DNA from: Petrolisthes cinctipes
Taxonomy: Eukaryota > Arthropoda > Malacostraca > Decapoda > Porcellanidae
DNA length: 64,000 nucleotides
Direction of reading: 5' to 3'
Assembly (NCBI GenBank): GCA_033782935.1
Contig: JAWQEG010000501.1
Location: 2,330,501 to 2,394,500 of the forward strand
The notes under the pieces are model-generated. The model saw only the letters and a list, made by a program, of their open reading frames with translations, searched no databases and had not been told where the DNA came from. Made by a program: the position numbers and the translations under genes. Positions 35,638-47,925 of the stretch are shown one piece after another. The number at the start of each line of letters is the position of its first letter. Position 1 is the stretch's first letter.

Positions 35638-38600
35638 GGGGTCCCAGAAGCAATCTGTACATGCCTACTCCGTGTTAGAGTATTTTCAAAATACAGGCCC
35701 AAAACATGCTGAAAATCGATATTTTAGATGCCCAAAGTCAATATGTGCATGTATCTTCTGTACCCGTTTATATCTCAAATTCAGGCTCAAAACACCCGAA
35801 AATTCAATATTTTGGGGTCCCAGAAGCAATCTGTAAATGCCTACACAGTGCTAGAATATTTTCAAAATATAGGCTAAAACATGCTAAAAATCAACATTAT
35901 AGGTGCCAAAAAATCGATATCTCAAATTCAGTCCCAAAACACCCGAAAATTCGATATTTAGAGGTCCCAGAAGGTATCTGTACATGCCTACTCCGTGTTA
36001 GAGTATTTTCAAAATACAGGCCAAAAACATACTGAAAATCGATCTCTTAGGTGCCCAAAAGTCGATATGTGCATGCATCTTCTGTACCCGTTTATATCTC
36101 AAATTCTGGCCCTAAACACCCGAAAATTCAATATTTTGGGGTCCCAGAAGCAATCTGTACATGCCTTCTCCGTGTTAGAGTATTTTCAAAATTCAGGCCC
36201 AAAACATGCTGAAAATCGATAGTTTTGGTGCCCAAAGTCAATATGTGCATGTATCTTCTGTACCCGTTTATATCTCAAATTCAGGCTCAAAACACCCGAA
36301 AATTCAATATTTTGGGGTCCCAGAAGCAATCTGTACATGCCTACTCAGTGCTAGAATATTTTCAAAATATAGGCTAAAAACATGCTAAAAATCGATCTCT
36401 TAGGTGCCAAAAAGTCGATATCTCAAATTCAGTCCCAAAACACCCGAAAATCCGATATTTAGGGGTCCCAGAAGCGATCTGTACATGCCTACTCCGTGTT
36501 AGAGTATTTTCAAAATACATGCTCAAAACATACTGAAAATCGATCTTTTAGGTGCACAAAAGTCGATATGTGCATGCAACTTCAGTACCCGTTTATATCT
36601 CAAATTCAGGCTCAAAACACCCGAAAATTCAATATTTTGGGGTCCCAGAAGCAATCTGTACATGCCTACTCAGTGTTAGAGTATTTTCAAAATACAGGAC
36701 AAAAACATACTGAAAATCGATCTTTTAGGTGCCCAAAAGTCGATATGTGCATGCATCTTCTGTACCCGTTTATATCTCAAATTCTGGCCCTAAACACCCG
36801 AAAATTCAATATTTTGGGGTCCCAGAAGCGATCTGTACATGCCTACTCCGTGTTAGAGTATTTTCAAAATTCAGGCCCAAAACATGCTGAAAATCGATAT
36901 TTTTGGTGCCCAAACTCAATATGTGCATGTATCTTCTGTACCCGTTTATATCTCAAATTCAGGCTCAAAACACCCGAAAATTCAATATTTTGGGGTCCCA
37001 GAAGCAATCTGTACATGCCTACTCAGTGCTAGAATATTTTCAAAATATAAGCTAAAAACATGCTAAAAATCGATCTTTTAGGTGTCAAAAAGTCGATATC
37101 TCAAATTCAGTCCCAAAACACCCGAAAATTCGATATTTAGGGGTCCCAGAAGCGATCTGTACATGCCTACTCCGTGTTAGAGTATTTTCAAAATACATGC
37201 TCAAAACATACTGAAAATCGATCTTTTAGGTGCACAAAAGTCGATATGTGCATGCATCTTCAGTACCCGTTTATATCTCAAATTCAGGCTCAAAACACCC
37301 GAAAATTCAATATTTTGGGGTCCCAGAAGCAATCTGTACATGCCTACTCAGTGCTAGAATATTTTCAAAATATAGGCTAAAAACATGCTAAAAATCGATC
37401 TCTTAGGTGCCAAAAAGTCGATATCTCAAATTCAGTCCCAAAATACCCGAAAATTCGATATTTAGGGGTCCCAGAAGCGATCTGTACATGCCTACTCCGT
37501 GTTAGAGTATTTTCAAAATACATGCTCAAAACATACTGAAAATCGATCTTTTAGGTGCACAAAAGTCGATATGTGCATGCATCTTCAGTACCCGTATATA
37601 TCTCAAATTCAGGCTCAAAACACCCGAAAATTCAATATTTTGGGGTCCCAGAAGCAATCTGTACATGCCTACTCAGTGTTAGAGTATTTTCAAAATACAG
37701 GCCAAAAACATGCTGAAAATCGATATTTTAGATGCCAAAAGTCAATATGTGCATGTATCTTCTGTACCCGTTTATATCTCAAATTCAGGCTCAAAACACC
37801 CGAAAATTCAATATTTTGGGGTCCCAGAAGCAATCTGTACATGCCTACTCAGTGCTAGAATATTTTCAAAATATAAGCTAAAAACATGCTAAAAATCGAT
37901 CTTTTAGGTGCCAAAAAGTCGATATCTCAAATTCAGTCCCAAAACACCCGAAAATTCGATATTTAGGGGTCCCAGAAGCGATCTGTACATGCCTACTCCG
38001 TGTTAGAGTATTTTCAAAATACAGGCCCAAAACATGCTGAAAATCGATATTTTAGGTGCACAAAAGTCGTTATGTGCATGCATCTTCAGTACCCGTTTAT
38101 ATCTCAAATTCAGGCTCAAAACACCCGAAAATTCAATATTTTGGGGTCCCAGAAGCAATCTGTACATGCCTACTCAGTGCTAGAATATTTTCAAAATATA
38201 GGCTAAAAACATGCTAAAAATCGATCTTTTAGGTGCCAAAAAGTCGATATCTCAAATTCAGTCCTAAAATACCCGAAAATTCGATATTTAGGGGTCCCAG
38301 AAGCGATCTGTACATGCCTACTCCGTGTTAGAGTATTTTCAAAATACATGCTCAAAACATACTGAAAATCGATCTTTTAGGTGCACAAAAGTCGATATGT
38401 GCATGCATCTTCAGTACCCTTTTATATCTCAAATTCAGGCTCAAAACACCCGAAAATTCAATATTTTGGGGTCCCAGAAGCAATCTGTACATGCCTACTC
38501 AGTGTTAGAGTATTTTCAAAATACAGGCCCAAAACATGCTGAAAATCGATATTTTAGATGCCCAAAGTCAATGTGTGCATGTATCTTCTATACCCGTTTA

Positions 38601-41118
38601 TATCTCAAATTCAGGCTCAAAACACCCGAAAATTCAATATTTTGGGGTCCCAGAAGCAATCTGTACATGCCTACACAGTGCTAGAATATTTTCAAAATAT
38701 AGGCTAAAAACATGCTAAAAATCGACATTTTAGGTGCCAAAAAATCGATATCTCAAATTCAGTCCCAAAACACCCGAAAATTCGATATTTAGAAGTCCCA
38801 GAAGGTATCTGTACATGCCTACTCCGTGTTAGAGTATTTTCAAAATACACCCAAAAACATACTGAAAATCGATCTTTTAGGTGCCCAAAAGTCGATATGT
38901 GCTTGCATCTTCTGTACCCGTTTATATCTCAAATTCTGGCCCTAAACACCCGAAAATTCGATATTTTGGGGTCCCAGAAGCGATCTGTACATGCCTACTC
39001 CGTGTTAGAGTATTTTCAAAATTCAGGCCCAAAACATGCTGAAAATCGATATTTTTGGTGCCCAAAGTCAATATGTGCATGTATCTTCTGTACCCGTTTA
39101 TATCTCAAATTCAGGGTCAAAACACCCGAAAATTCAATATTTTGGGGTCCCAGAAGCAATCTGTACATGCCTACTCAGTGCTAGAATATTATCAAAATAT
39201 AGGCTAAAAACATGCTAACAATCGATCTTTTAGGTGCCAAAAAGTCGATATCTCAAATTCAGTTCCAAAACACCCGAAAATTCGATATTTTGGGGTCCCA
39301 GAAGCAATCTGTACATGCCTACTCAGTGTTAGAGTATTTTCAAAATACAGGCCCAAAACATGCTGAAAATCGATATTTTAGATGCCCAAAGTCAATATGT
39401 GCATGTATCTTCTGTACCCGTTTATATCTCAAATTCAGGCTCAAAACACCCGAAAATTCAATATTTTGGGGTCCCAGAAGCAATCTGTACATGCCTACAC
39501 AGTGATAGAATATTTTCAAAATATAGGCTAAAAACATGCTAAAAATCGACATTTTAGGTGCCAAAAATCGATATCTCAAATTCAGTCCCAAAACACCCGA
39601 AAATTCGATATTTAGAGGTCCCAGAAGGTATCTGTACATGCCTACTCCGTGTTAGAGTATTTTCAAAATACAGGCCAAAAACATACCGAAAATCGATCTT
39701 TTAGGAGGCCAAAAGTCGATATGGGCATTCATCTTCTGTACCAGTTTATATCTCAAATTCTGGCTCAAAACACCCGAAAATTCAATATTTTGGGGTCTTA
39801 GAAGCAATCTGTACATGCCTACTCAGTGTTAGAGTATTTTCAAAATTCAGGCCCAAAACATGCTGAAAATCGATATTTTAGATGCCCAAAGTCAATATGT
39901 GCATGTATCTTCTGTACCCGTTTATATCTCAAATTCAGGCTCAAAACACCCGAAAAATCAATATTTTGGGGTCCCAGAAGCAATCTGTACATGCCTACAG
40001 AGTGCTAGAATATTTTCAAAATATAGGCTAAAAACATGCTAAAAATCGACATTTTAGGTGCCAAAAAATCGATATCTCAAATTCAGTCCCAAAACACCCG
40101 AAAATTCGATATTTAGAGGTAACAGAAGGTATCTGTACATGCCTACTCCGTGTTAGAGTATTTTCAAAATACAGGCCAAAAACATACTGAAAATCGATCT
40201 TTTAGGTGCCCAAAAGTCGATATGTGCATGCCTCTTATGTACCCGTTTATATCTCAAATTCTGACCATAAACACCCGAAAATTCGATATTTTGGGGTCCC
40301 AGAAGCGATCTGTACATGCCTACTCCGTGTTAAAGTATTTTCAAAATTCAGGCCCAAAACATGCTGAAAATCGATATTTTTGGTGCCCAAAGTCAATATG
40401 TGCATGTATCTTCTGTACCCGTTTATATCTCAAATTCAGGCTTAAAACACCCGAAAATTCGATATTTTGGGGTCCCAGAAGCAATCTGTACATGCCTACT
40501 CAGTGCTAGAATATTTTCAAAATATAGGCTAAAAAACATGCTAAAAATCGATCTTTTAGGTGCCAAAAATTCGATATCTCAAATTCAGTCCCAAAACACC
40601 CGAAAATTCGATATTTAGGGGTCCCAGAAGCGATCTGTACATGCCTACTCCGTGTTAGAGTATTTTCAAAATACATGCTCAAAACATACTGAAAATCGAT
40701 CTTTTAGGTGCACAAAAGTCGATATGTGCATGCATCTTCAGTACCCGTTTATATCTCAAATTCAGGCTCAAAACACCCGAAAATTCAATATTTTGGGGTC
40801 CCAGAAGCAATCTGTACATGCCTACTCAGTGTTAGAGTATTTTCAAAATTCAGGCCCAAAACATGCTGAAAATCGACATTTTTGGTGCCCAAAGTCAATA
40901 TGTGCATGTATCTTCTGTACCCGTTTATATCTCAAATTCAGGCTCAAAACACCCGAAAATTCAATATTTTGGGGTCCCAGAAGCAATCTGTACATGCCAA
41001 CTCAGTGCTAGAATATTTTCAAAATATAGGCTAAAAACATGCTAAAAATCGATCTTTTAGGTGCCAAAAAGTCGATATCTCAAATTCAGTTCCAAAACAC
41101 CCGAAAATTCGATATTTA
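35638..41118 (+). repeat. 5,481-bp segment, copy 1
   Basis: First of three tandem copies. Its sequence recurs 6,807 bp downstream (42,445-47,925), and its two ends recur joined together in between. Marks include CGATAGTTTTGG (36221), AAAATCCGATATT, ATGCAACTTCAG, CAGGACAAAAAC (near 36696), AATATAAGCTAAAAAC, GTCGTTATGTGC (near 38068), CAATGTGTGCATG (near 38569), ATACACCCAAAAAC (near 38845), TAGGAGGCCAAAAG (near 39703) and CAGTTCCAAAAC (near 41089). By eye it differs from copy 3 at about seven bases, for example near 38420, 39264, 39687, 40120 and 40264. Confidence 0.93.
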
Positions 41119-42444
41119 GGGGTCCCAGAAGCAATCTGTACATGCCTACTCCGTGTTAGAGTATTTTCAAAATACAGGCCCAAAACATGCTGAAAATCGA
41201 TATTTTAGATGCCCAAAGTCAATATGTGCATGTATCTTCTGTACCCGTTTATATCTCAAATTCAGGCTCAAAACACCCGAAAATTCAATATTTTGGGGTC
41301 CCAGAAGCAATCTGTAAATGCCTACACAGTGCTAGAATATTTTCAAAATATAGGCTAAAACATGCTAAAAATCAACATTATAGGTGCCAAAAAATCGATA
41401 TCTCAAATTCAGTCCCAAAACACCCGAAAATTCGATATTTAGAGGTCCCAGAAGGTATCTGTACATGCCTACTCCGTGTTAGAGTATTTTCAAAATACAG
41501 GCCAAAAACATACTGAAAATCGATCTCTTAGGTGCCCAAAAGTCGATATGTGCATGCATCTTCTGTACCCGTTTATATCTCAAATTCTGGCCCTAAACAC
41601 CCGAAAATTCAATATTTTGGGGTCCCAGAAGCAATCTGTACATGCCTTCTCCGTGTTAGAGTATTTTCAAAATTCAGGCCCAAAACATGCTGAAAATCGA
41701 TAGTTTTGGTGCCCAAAGTCAATATGTGCATGTATCTTCTGTACCCGTTTATATCTCAAATTCAGGCTTAAAACACCCGAAAATTCGATATTTTGGGGTC
41801 CCAGAAGCAATCTGTACATGCCTACTCAGTGCTAGAATATTTTCAAAATATAGGCTAAAAAACATGCTAAAAATCGATCTTTTAGGTGCCAAAAATTCGA
41901 TATCTCAAATTCAGTCCCAAAACACCCGAAAATTCGATATTTAGGGGTCCCAGAAGCGATCTGTACATGCCTACTCCGTGTTAGAGTATTTTCAAAATAC
42001 ATGCTCAAAACATACTGAAAATCGATCTTTTAGGTGCACAAAAGTCGATATGTGCATGCATCTTCAGTACCCGTTTATATCTCAAATTCAGGCTCAAAAC
42101 ACCCGAAAATTCAATATTTTGGGGTCCCAGAAGCAATCTGTACATGCCTACTCAGTGTTAGAGTATTTTCAAAATTCAGGCCCAAAACATGCTGAAAATC
42201 GACATTTTTGGTGCCCAAAGTCAATATGTGCATGTATCTTCTGTACCCGTTTATATCTCAAATTCAGGCTCAAAACACCCGAAAATTCAATATTTTGGGG
42301 TCCCAGAAGCAATCTGTACATGCCAACTCAGTGCTAGAATATTTTCAAAATATAGGCTAAAAACATGCTAAAAATCGATCTTTTAGGTGCCAAAAAGTCG
42401 ATATCTCAAATTCAGTTCCAAAACACCCGAAAATTCGATATTTA
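41119..42444 (+). repeat. 5,481-bp segment, copy 2, internally deleted (1,326 bp)
   Basis: The first 585-649 bp match the start of the segment, including CGATAGTTTTGG at about 41701. From between 41,704 and 41,768 the sequence matches the end of the segment, including AGGCTTAAAACACCC (T at 41769) and CTAAAAAACATGC. The missing part is 4,155 bp. The join lies inside a 65-bp interval where both parents are identical, inside an A2 monomer, so monomer phase is kept. Confidence 0.93.
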
Positions 42445-45400
42445 GGGGTCCCAGAAGCAATCTGTACATGCCTACTCCGTGTTAGAGTATTTTCAAAATA
42501 CAGGCCCAAAACATGCTGAAAATCGATATTTTAGATGCCCAAAGTCAATATGTGCATGTATCTTCTGTACCCGTTTATATCTCAAATTCAGGCTCAAAAC
42601 ACCCGAAAATTCAATATTTTGGGGTCCCAGAAGCAATCTGTAAATGCCTACACAGTGCTAGAATATTTTCAAAATATAGGCTAAAACATGCTAAAAATCA
42701 ACATTATAGGTGCCAAAAAATCGATATCTCAAATTCAGTCCCAAAACACCCGAAAATTCGATATTTAGAGGTCCCAGAAGGTATCTGTACATGCCTACTC
42801 CGTGTTAGAGTATTTTCAAAATACAGGCCAAAAACATACTGAAAATCGATCTCTTAGGTGCCCAAAAGTCGATATGTGCATGCATCTTCTGTACCCGTTT
42901 ATATCTCAAATTCTGGCCCTAAACACCCGAAAATTCAATATTTTGGGGTCCCAGAAGCAATCTGTACATGCCTTCTCCGTGTTAGAGTATTTTCAAAATT
43001 CAGGCCCAAAACATGCTGAAAATCGATAGTTTTGGTGCCCAAAGTCAATATGTGCATGTATCTTCTGTACCCGTTTATATCTCAAATTCAGGCTCAAAAC
43101 ACCCGAAAATTCAATATTTTGGGGTCCCAGAAGCAATCTGTACATGCCTACTCAGTGCTAGAATATTTTCAAAATATAGGCTAAAAACATGCTAAAAATC
43201 GATCTCTTAGGTGCCAAAAAGTCGATATCTCAAATTCAGTCCCAAAACACCCGAAAATCCGATATTTAGGGGTCCCAGAAGCGATCTGTACATGCCTACT
43301 CCGTGTTAGAGTATTTTCAAAATACATGCTCAAAACATACTGAAAATCGATCTTTTAGGTGCACAAAAGTCGATATGTGCATGCAACTTCAGTACCCGTT
43401 TATATCTCAAATTCAGGCTCAAAACACCCGAAAATTCAATATTTTGGGGTCCCAGAAGCAATCTGTACATGCCTACTCAGTGTTAGAGTATTTTCAAAAT
43501 ACAGGACAAAAACATACTGAAAATCGATCTTTTAGGTGCCCAAAAGTCGATATGTGCATGCATCTTCTGTACCCGTTTATATCTCAAATTCTGGCCCTAA
43601 ACACCCGAAAATTCAATATTTTGGGGTCCCAGAAGCGATCTGTACATGCCTACTCCGTGTTAGAGTATTTTCAAAATTCAGGCCCAAAACATGCTGAAAA
43701 TCGATATTTTTGGTGCCCAAACTCAATATGTGCATGTATCTTCTGTACCCGTTTATATCTCAAATTCAGGCTCAAAACACCCGAAAATTCAATATTTTGG
43801 GGTCCCAGAAGCAATCTGTACATGCCTACTCAGTGCTAGAATATTTTCAAAATATAAGCTAAAAACATGCTAAAAATCGATCTTTTAGGTGTCAAAAAGT
43901 CGATATCTCAAATTCAGTCCCAAAACACCCGAAAATTCGATATTTAGGGGTCCCAGAAGCGATCTGTACATGCCTACTCCGTGTTAGAGTAATTTCAAAA
44001 TACATGCTCAAAACATACTGAAAATCGATCTTTTAGGTGCACAAAAGTCGATATGTGCATGCATCTTCAGTACCCGTTTATATCTCAAATTCAGGCTCAA
44101 AACACCCGAAAATTCAATATTTTGGGGTCCCAGAAGCAATCTGTACATGCCTACTCAGTGCTAGAATATTTTCAAAATATAGGCTAAAAACATGCTAAAA
44201 ATCGATCTCTTAGGTGCCAAAAAGTCGATATCTCAAATTCAGTCCCAAAATACCCGAAAATTCGATATTTAGGGGTCCCAGAAGCGATCTGTACATGCCT
44301 ACTCCGTGTTAGAGTATTTTCAAAATACATGCTCAAAACATACTGAAAATCGATCTTTTAGGTGCACAAAAGTCGATATGTGCATGCATCTTCAGTACCC
44401 GTATATATCTCAAATTCAGGCTCAAAACACCCGAAAATTCAATATTTTGGGGTCCCAGAAGCAATCTGTACATGCCTACTCAGTGTTAGAGTATTTTCAA
44501 AATACAGGCCAAAAACATGCTGAAAATCGATATTTTAGATGCCAAAAGTCAATATGTGCATGTATCTTCTGTACCCGTTTATATCTCAAATTCAGGCTCA
44601 AAACACCCGAAAATTCAATATTTTGGGGTCCCAGAAGCAATCTGTACATGCCTACTCAGTGCTAGAATATTTTCAAAATATAAGCTAAAAACATGCTAAA
44701 AATCGATCTTTTAGGTGCCAAAAAGTCGATATCTCAAATTCAGTCCCAAAACACCCGAAAATTCGATATTTAGGGGTCCCAGAAGCGATCTGTACATGCC
44801 TACTCCGTGTTAGAGTATTTTCAAAATACAGGCCCAAAACATGCTGAAAATCGATATTTTAGGTGCACAAAAGTCGTTATGTGCATGCATCTTCAGTACC
44901 CGTTTATATCTCAAATTCAGGCTCAAAACACCCGAAAATTCAATATTTTGGGGTCCCAGAAGCAATCTGTACATGCCTACTCAGTGCTAGAATATTTTCA
45001 AAATATAGGCTAAAAACATGCTAAAAATCGATCTTTTAGGTGCCAAAAAGTCGATATCTCAAATTCAGTCCTAAAATACCCGAAAATTCGATATTTAGGG
45101 GTCCCAGAAGCGATCTGTACATGCCTACTCCGTGTTAGAGTATTTTCAAAATACATGCTCAAAACATACTGAAAATCGATCTTTTAGGTGCACAAAAGTC
45201 GATATGTGCATGCATCTTCAGTACCCGTTTATATCTCAAATTCAGGCTCAAAACACCCGAAAATTCAATATTTTGGGGTCCCAGAAGCAATCTGTACATG
45301 CCTACTCAGTGTTAGAGTATTTTCAAAATACAGGCCCAAAACATGCTGAAAATCGATATTTTAGATGCCCAAAGTCAATGTGTGCATGTATCTTCTATAC

Positions 45401-47925
45401 CCGTTTATATCTCAAATTCAGGCTCAAAACACCCGAAAATTCAATATTTTGGGGTCCCAGAAGCAATCTGTACATGCCTACACAGTGCTAGAATATTTTC
45501 AAAATATAGGCTAAAAACATGCTAAAAATCGACATTTTAGGTGCCAAAAAATCGATATCTCAAATTCAGTCCCAAAACACCCGAAAATTCGATATTTAGA
45601 AGTCCCAGAAGGTATCTGTACATGCCTACTCCGTGTTAGAGTATTTTCAAAATACACCCAAAAACATACTGAAAATCGATCTTTTAGGTGCCCAAAAGTC
45701 GATATGTGCTTGCATCTTCTGTACCCGTTTATATCTCAAATTCTGGCCCTAAACACCCGAAAATTCGATATTTTGGGGTCCCAGAAGCGATCTGTACATG
45801 CCTACTCCGTGTTAGAGTATTTTCAAAATTCAGGCCCAAAACATGCTGAAAATCGATATTTTTGGTGCCCAAAGTCAATATGTGCATGTATCTTCTGTAC
45901 CCGTTTATATCTCAAATTCAGGGTCAAAACACCCGAAAATTCAATATTTTGGGGTCCCAGAAGCAATCTGTACATGCCTACTCAGTGCTAGAATATTATC
46001 AAAATATAGGCTAAAAACATGCTAACAATCGATCTTTTAGGTGCCAAAAAGTCGATATCTCAAATTCAGTCCCAAAACACCCGAAAATTCGATATTTTGG
46101 GGTCCCAGAAGCAATCTGTACATGCCTACTCAGTGTTAGAGTATTTTCAAAATACAGGCCCAAAACATGCTGAAAATCGATATTTTAGATGCCCAAAGTC
46201 AATATGTGCATGTATCTTCTGTACCCGTTTATATCTCAAATTCAGGCTCAAAACACCCGAAAATTCAATATTTTGGGGTCCCAGAAGCAATCTGTACATG
46301 CCTACACAGTGATAGAATATTTTCAAAATATAGGCTAAAAACATGCTAAAAATCGACATTTTAGGTGCCAAAAATCGATATCTCAAATTCAGTCCCAAAA
46401 CACCCGAAAATTCGATATTTAGAGGTCCCAGAAGGTATCTGTACATGCCTACTCCGTGTTAGAGTATTTTCAAAATACAGGCCAAAAACATACTGAAAAT
46501 CGATCTTTTAGGAGGCCAAAAGTCGATATGGGCATTCATCTTCTGTACCAGTTTATATCTCAAATTCTGGCTCAAAACACCCGAAAATTCAATATTTTGG
46601 GGTCTTAGAAGCAATCTGTACATGCCTACTCAGTGTTAGAGTATTTTCAAAATTCAGGCCCAAAACATGCTGAAAATCGATATTTTAGATGCCCAAAGTC
46701 AATATGTGCATGTATCTTCTGTACCCGTTTATATCTCAAATTCAGGCTCAAAACACCCGAAAAATCAATATTTTGGGGTCCCAGAAGCAATCTGTACATG
46801 CCTACAGAGTGCTAGAATATTTTCAAAATATAGGCTAAAAACATGCTAAAAATCGACATTTTAGGTGCCAAAAAATCGATATCTCAAATTCAGTCCCAAA
46901 ACACCCGAAAATTCGATATTTAGAGGTCCCAGAAGGTATCTGTACATGCCTACTCCGTGTTAGAGTATTTTCAAAATACAGGCCAAAAACATACTGAAAA
47001 TCGATCTTTTAGGTGCCCAAAAGTCGATATGTGCATGCCTCTTATGTACCCGTTTATATCTCAAATTCTGGCCATAAACACCCGAAAATTCGATATTTTG
47101 GGGTCCCAGAAGCGATCTGTACATGCCTACTCCGTGTTAAAGTATTTTCAAAATTCAGGCCCAAAACATGCTGAAAATCGATATTTTTGGTGCCCAAAGT
47201 CAATATGTGCATGTATCTTCTGTACCCGTTTATATCTCAAATTCAGGCTTAAAACACCCGAAAATTCGATATTTTGGGGTCCCAGAAGCAATCTGTACAT
47301 GCCTACTCAGTGCTAGAATATTTTCAAAATATAGGCTAAAAAACATGCTAAAAATCGATCTTTTAGGTGCCAAAAATTCGATATCTCAAATTCAGTCCCA
47401 AAACACCCGAAAATTCGATATTTAGGGGTCCCAGAAGCGATCTGTACATGCCTACTCCGTGTTAGAGTATTTTCAAAATACATGCTCAAAACATACTGAA
47501 AATCGATCTTTTAGGTGCACAAAAGTCGATATGTGCATGCATCTTCAGTACCCGTTTATATCTCAAATTCAGGCTCAAAACACCCGAAAATTCAATATTT
47601 TGGGGTCCCAGAAGCAATCTGTACATGCCTACTCAGTGTTAGAGTATTTTCAAAATTCAGGCCCAAAACATGCTGAAAATCGACATTTTTGGTGCCCAAA
47701 GTCAATATGTGCATGTATCTTCTGTACCCGTTTATATCTCAAATTCAGGCTCAAAACACCCGAAAATTCAATATTTTGGGGTCCCAGAAGCAATCTGTAC
47801 ATGCCAACTCAGTGCTAGAATATTTTCAAAATATAGGCTAAAAACATGCTAAAAATCGATCTTTTAGGTGCCAAAAAGTCGATATCTCAAATTCAGTTCC
47901 AAAACACCCGAAAATTCGATATTTA
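42445..47925 (+). repeat. 5,481-bp segment, copy 3
   Basis: Full-length copy offset 6,807 bp from copy 1. Identity with copy 1 continues to 47,939, where copy 1 has A (41133) and this sequence has G (47940). The 14-bp stretch GGGGTCCCAGAAGC (41119-41132) is common to both sides of the junction and marks where the exchange took place. A private change is GTAATTTCAAAATAC near 43989. Confidence 0.93.

Noticed and set aside
35638..47925. Assembly error as the whole explanation of the 5.5-kb triplication
   Set aside because: The copies differ at a handful of bases, and the middle copy is a distinct deletion form with an in-phase join. Both fit real copies better than a simple duplicated contig. 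It cannot be excluded without reads, so the check is listed with the finding.
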